Part shown: piece after piece, positions 63,910 to 64,000 of the stretch
Position numbering within the stretch: the first letter of the stretch is position 1
Layout of the letters: each line of letters starts with the position of its first letter
Origin: Antrihabitans spumae
Lineage (GTDB): Bacteria > Actinomycetota > Actinomycetes > Mycobacteriales > Mycobacteriaceae
Assembly (NCBI RefSeq): GCF_043944905.1
Contig: NZ_JBIMSN010000008.1
Location: forward strand, 62,001-126,000
Length of the DNA stretch: 64,000 nucleotides
Direction: 5' to 3'
Position numbers and translations under genes: made by a program
The notes under the pieces: model-generated
The model's database searches: none
Told to the model about the DNA's origin: nothing
Seen by the model: only the letters and a program-made list of their open reading frames with translations

Positions 63910-64000
63910 CTAGACGCGGCTGCGCCGCCCCGTGACCAGCTTGACGAGGAATAGCAGAATGCACGCACCCGCGAGGCAGGTGAAGAAGCTGAAGAAGAGG
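63910..64000 (-). CDS. C-terminal end of a membrane protein, start outside window
   Basis: The visible last 29 or so residues include a hydrophobic helix (LFFSFFTCLAGACILLFLVK) and a basic tail TGRRSRV before the TAG stop. This looks like the last transmembrane segment of a membrane protein. The identity cannot be told from this part. Confidence 0.5.
   Translation of the reverse strand, partial: LFFSFFTCLAGACILLFLVKLVTGRRSRV

Noticed and set aside
1..64000. CRISPR array, tRNA or rRNA genes, prophage or restriction-modification island
   Set aside because: No regularly spaced repeats, cloverleaf sequences with TTCRA loops, phage structural genes or methyltransferase motifs were seen; the only tandem repeats are the short 16- and 14-base arrays and the PknG coding repeat.

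Overview
The window is high-GC, densely coded DNA from a mycolic-acid-type actinobacterium, most likely Rhodococcus or a close relative in the Nocardiaceae. The inference rests on an F420-dependent glucose-6-phosphate dehydrogenase, PknG with its GlnX/GlnH sensors, a mycobacterial-type FprA, an actinobacterial SAM-IV riboswitch, frequent GTG starts and apparently leaderless genes, and gene order. From about 11 kb to 44 kb, and again at 60-63.8 kb, the order follows (from memory) the M. tuberculosis H37Rv block Rv0407-Rv0437c: fgd1, pta, ackA, pknG, glnH, glnX, mutT3, thiE, thiO, thiS, thiG, an LpqL-like peptidase, thiD, thiC, xthA, a GNAT gene, def, a DUF3263 gene, a LytR_C gene, sodC, a glutamate-cysteine ligase-like gene, then a CDC48-like ATPase, pssA and psd. 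Additional genes are interleaved.

Layout. 1-11 kb: a truncated GGDEF-EAL protein, alpha-methylacyl-CoA racemase (mcr) behind a 16-bp tandem repeat, a DUF456 membrane protein, an amidohydrolase, fprA with a possible iron box, a membrane-anchored protein, a SAM-IV riboswitch with rhodanese and metZ, a transglutaminase, a NagD-like phosphatase and a TVP38 protein. 11-22 kb: fgd1, a second diguanylate cyclase, pta-ackA and the glnX-glnH-pknG operon. 22-35 kb: mutT3, a molybdopterin oxidoreductase, thiE, thiOSG, an ABC exporter, a secreted M28 peptidase, an adenylate cyclase and thiC-thiD under a TPP riboswitch. 35-44 kb: small regulators and acetyltransferases, xthA, a haloalkane dehalogenase-like hydrolase, a DUF3558 lipoprotein, def, a LytR_C protein, sodC and a carboxylate-amine ligase. 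44-60 kb (accessory part): two tandem PAP2-type membrane proteins, a divergent HxlR/PPOX pair, a six-gene Mrp antiporter operon, a Nudix hydrolase, a DUF222/HNH protein, several small unknown genes and a PEP-mutase-family protein. 60-64 kb: CDC48-like ATPase with pssA and psd, then the end of an unidentified gene.

Several groups work together. pta and ackA interconvert acetyl-CoA and acetate. GlnX, GlnH and PknG form an amino-acid-responsive phosphorylation pathway known from mycobacteria; here PknG carries an unusual array of GTQ motifs at its N-terminus. The thi genes make thiamine phosphate and are split over three transcription units. The Mrp genes form a cation/proton antiporter whose five junctions are all four-base stop/start overlaps. 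psd and pssA make phosphatidylethanolamine.

I found no tRNA, rRNA, CRISPR array, insertion sequence, prophage or classical defence island. The less ordinary signals are the PknG motif array, a twice-occurring stem-loop at gene 3' ends with a compensatory base pair change, a row of stem-loops before the ABC gene, a possible leaderless upstream ORF coupled to the DUF456 gene, several palindromes, and very tight convergent gene ends. I did not find an obvious wholly new multi-gene system.
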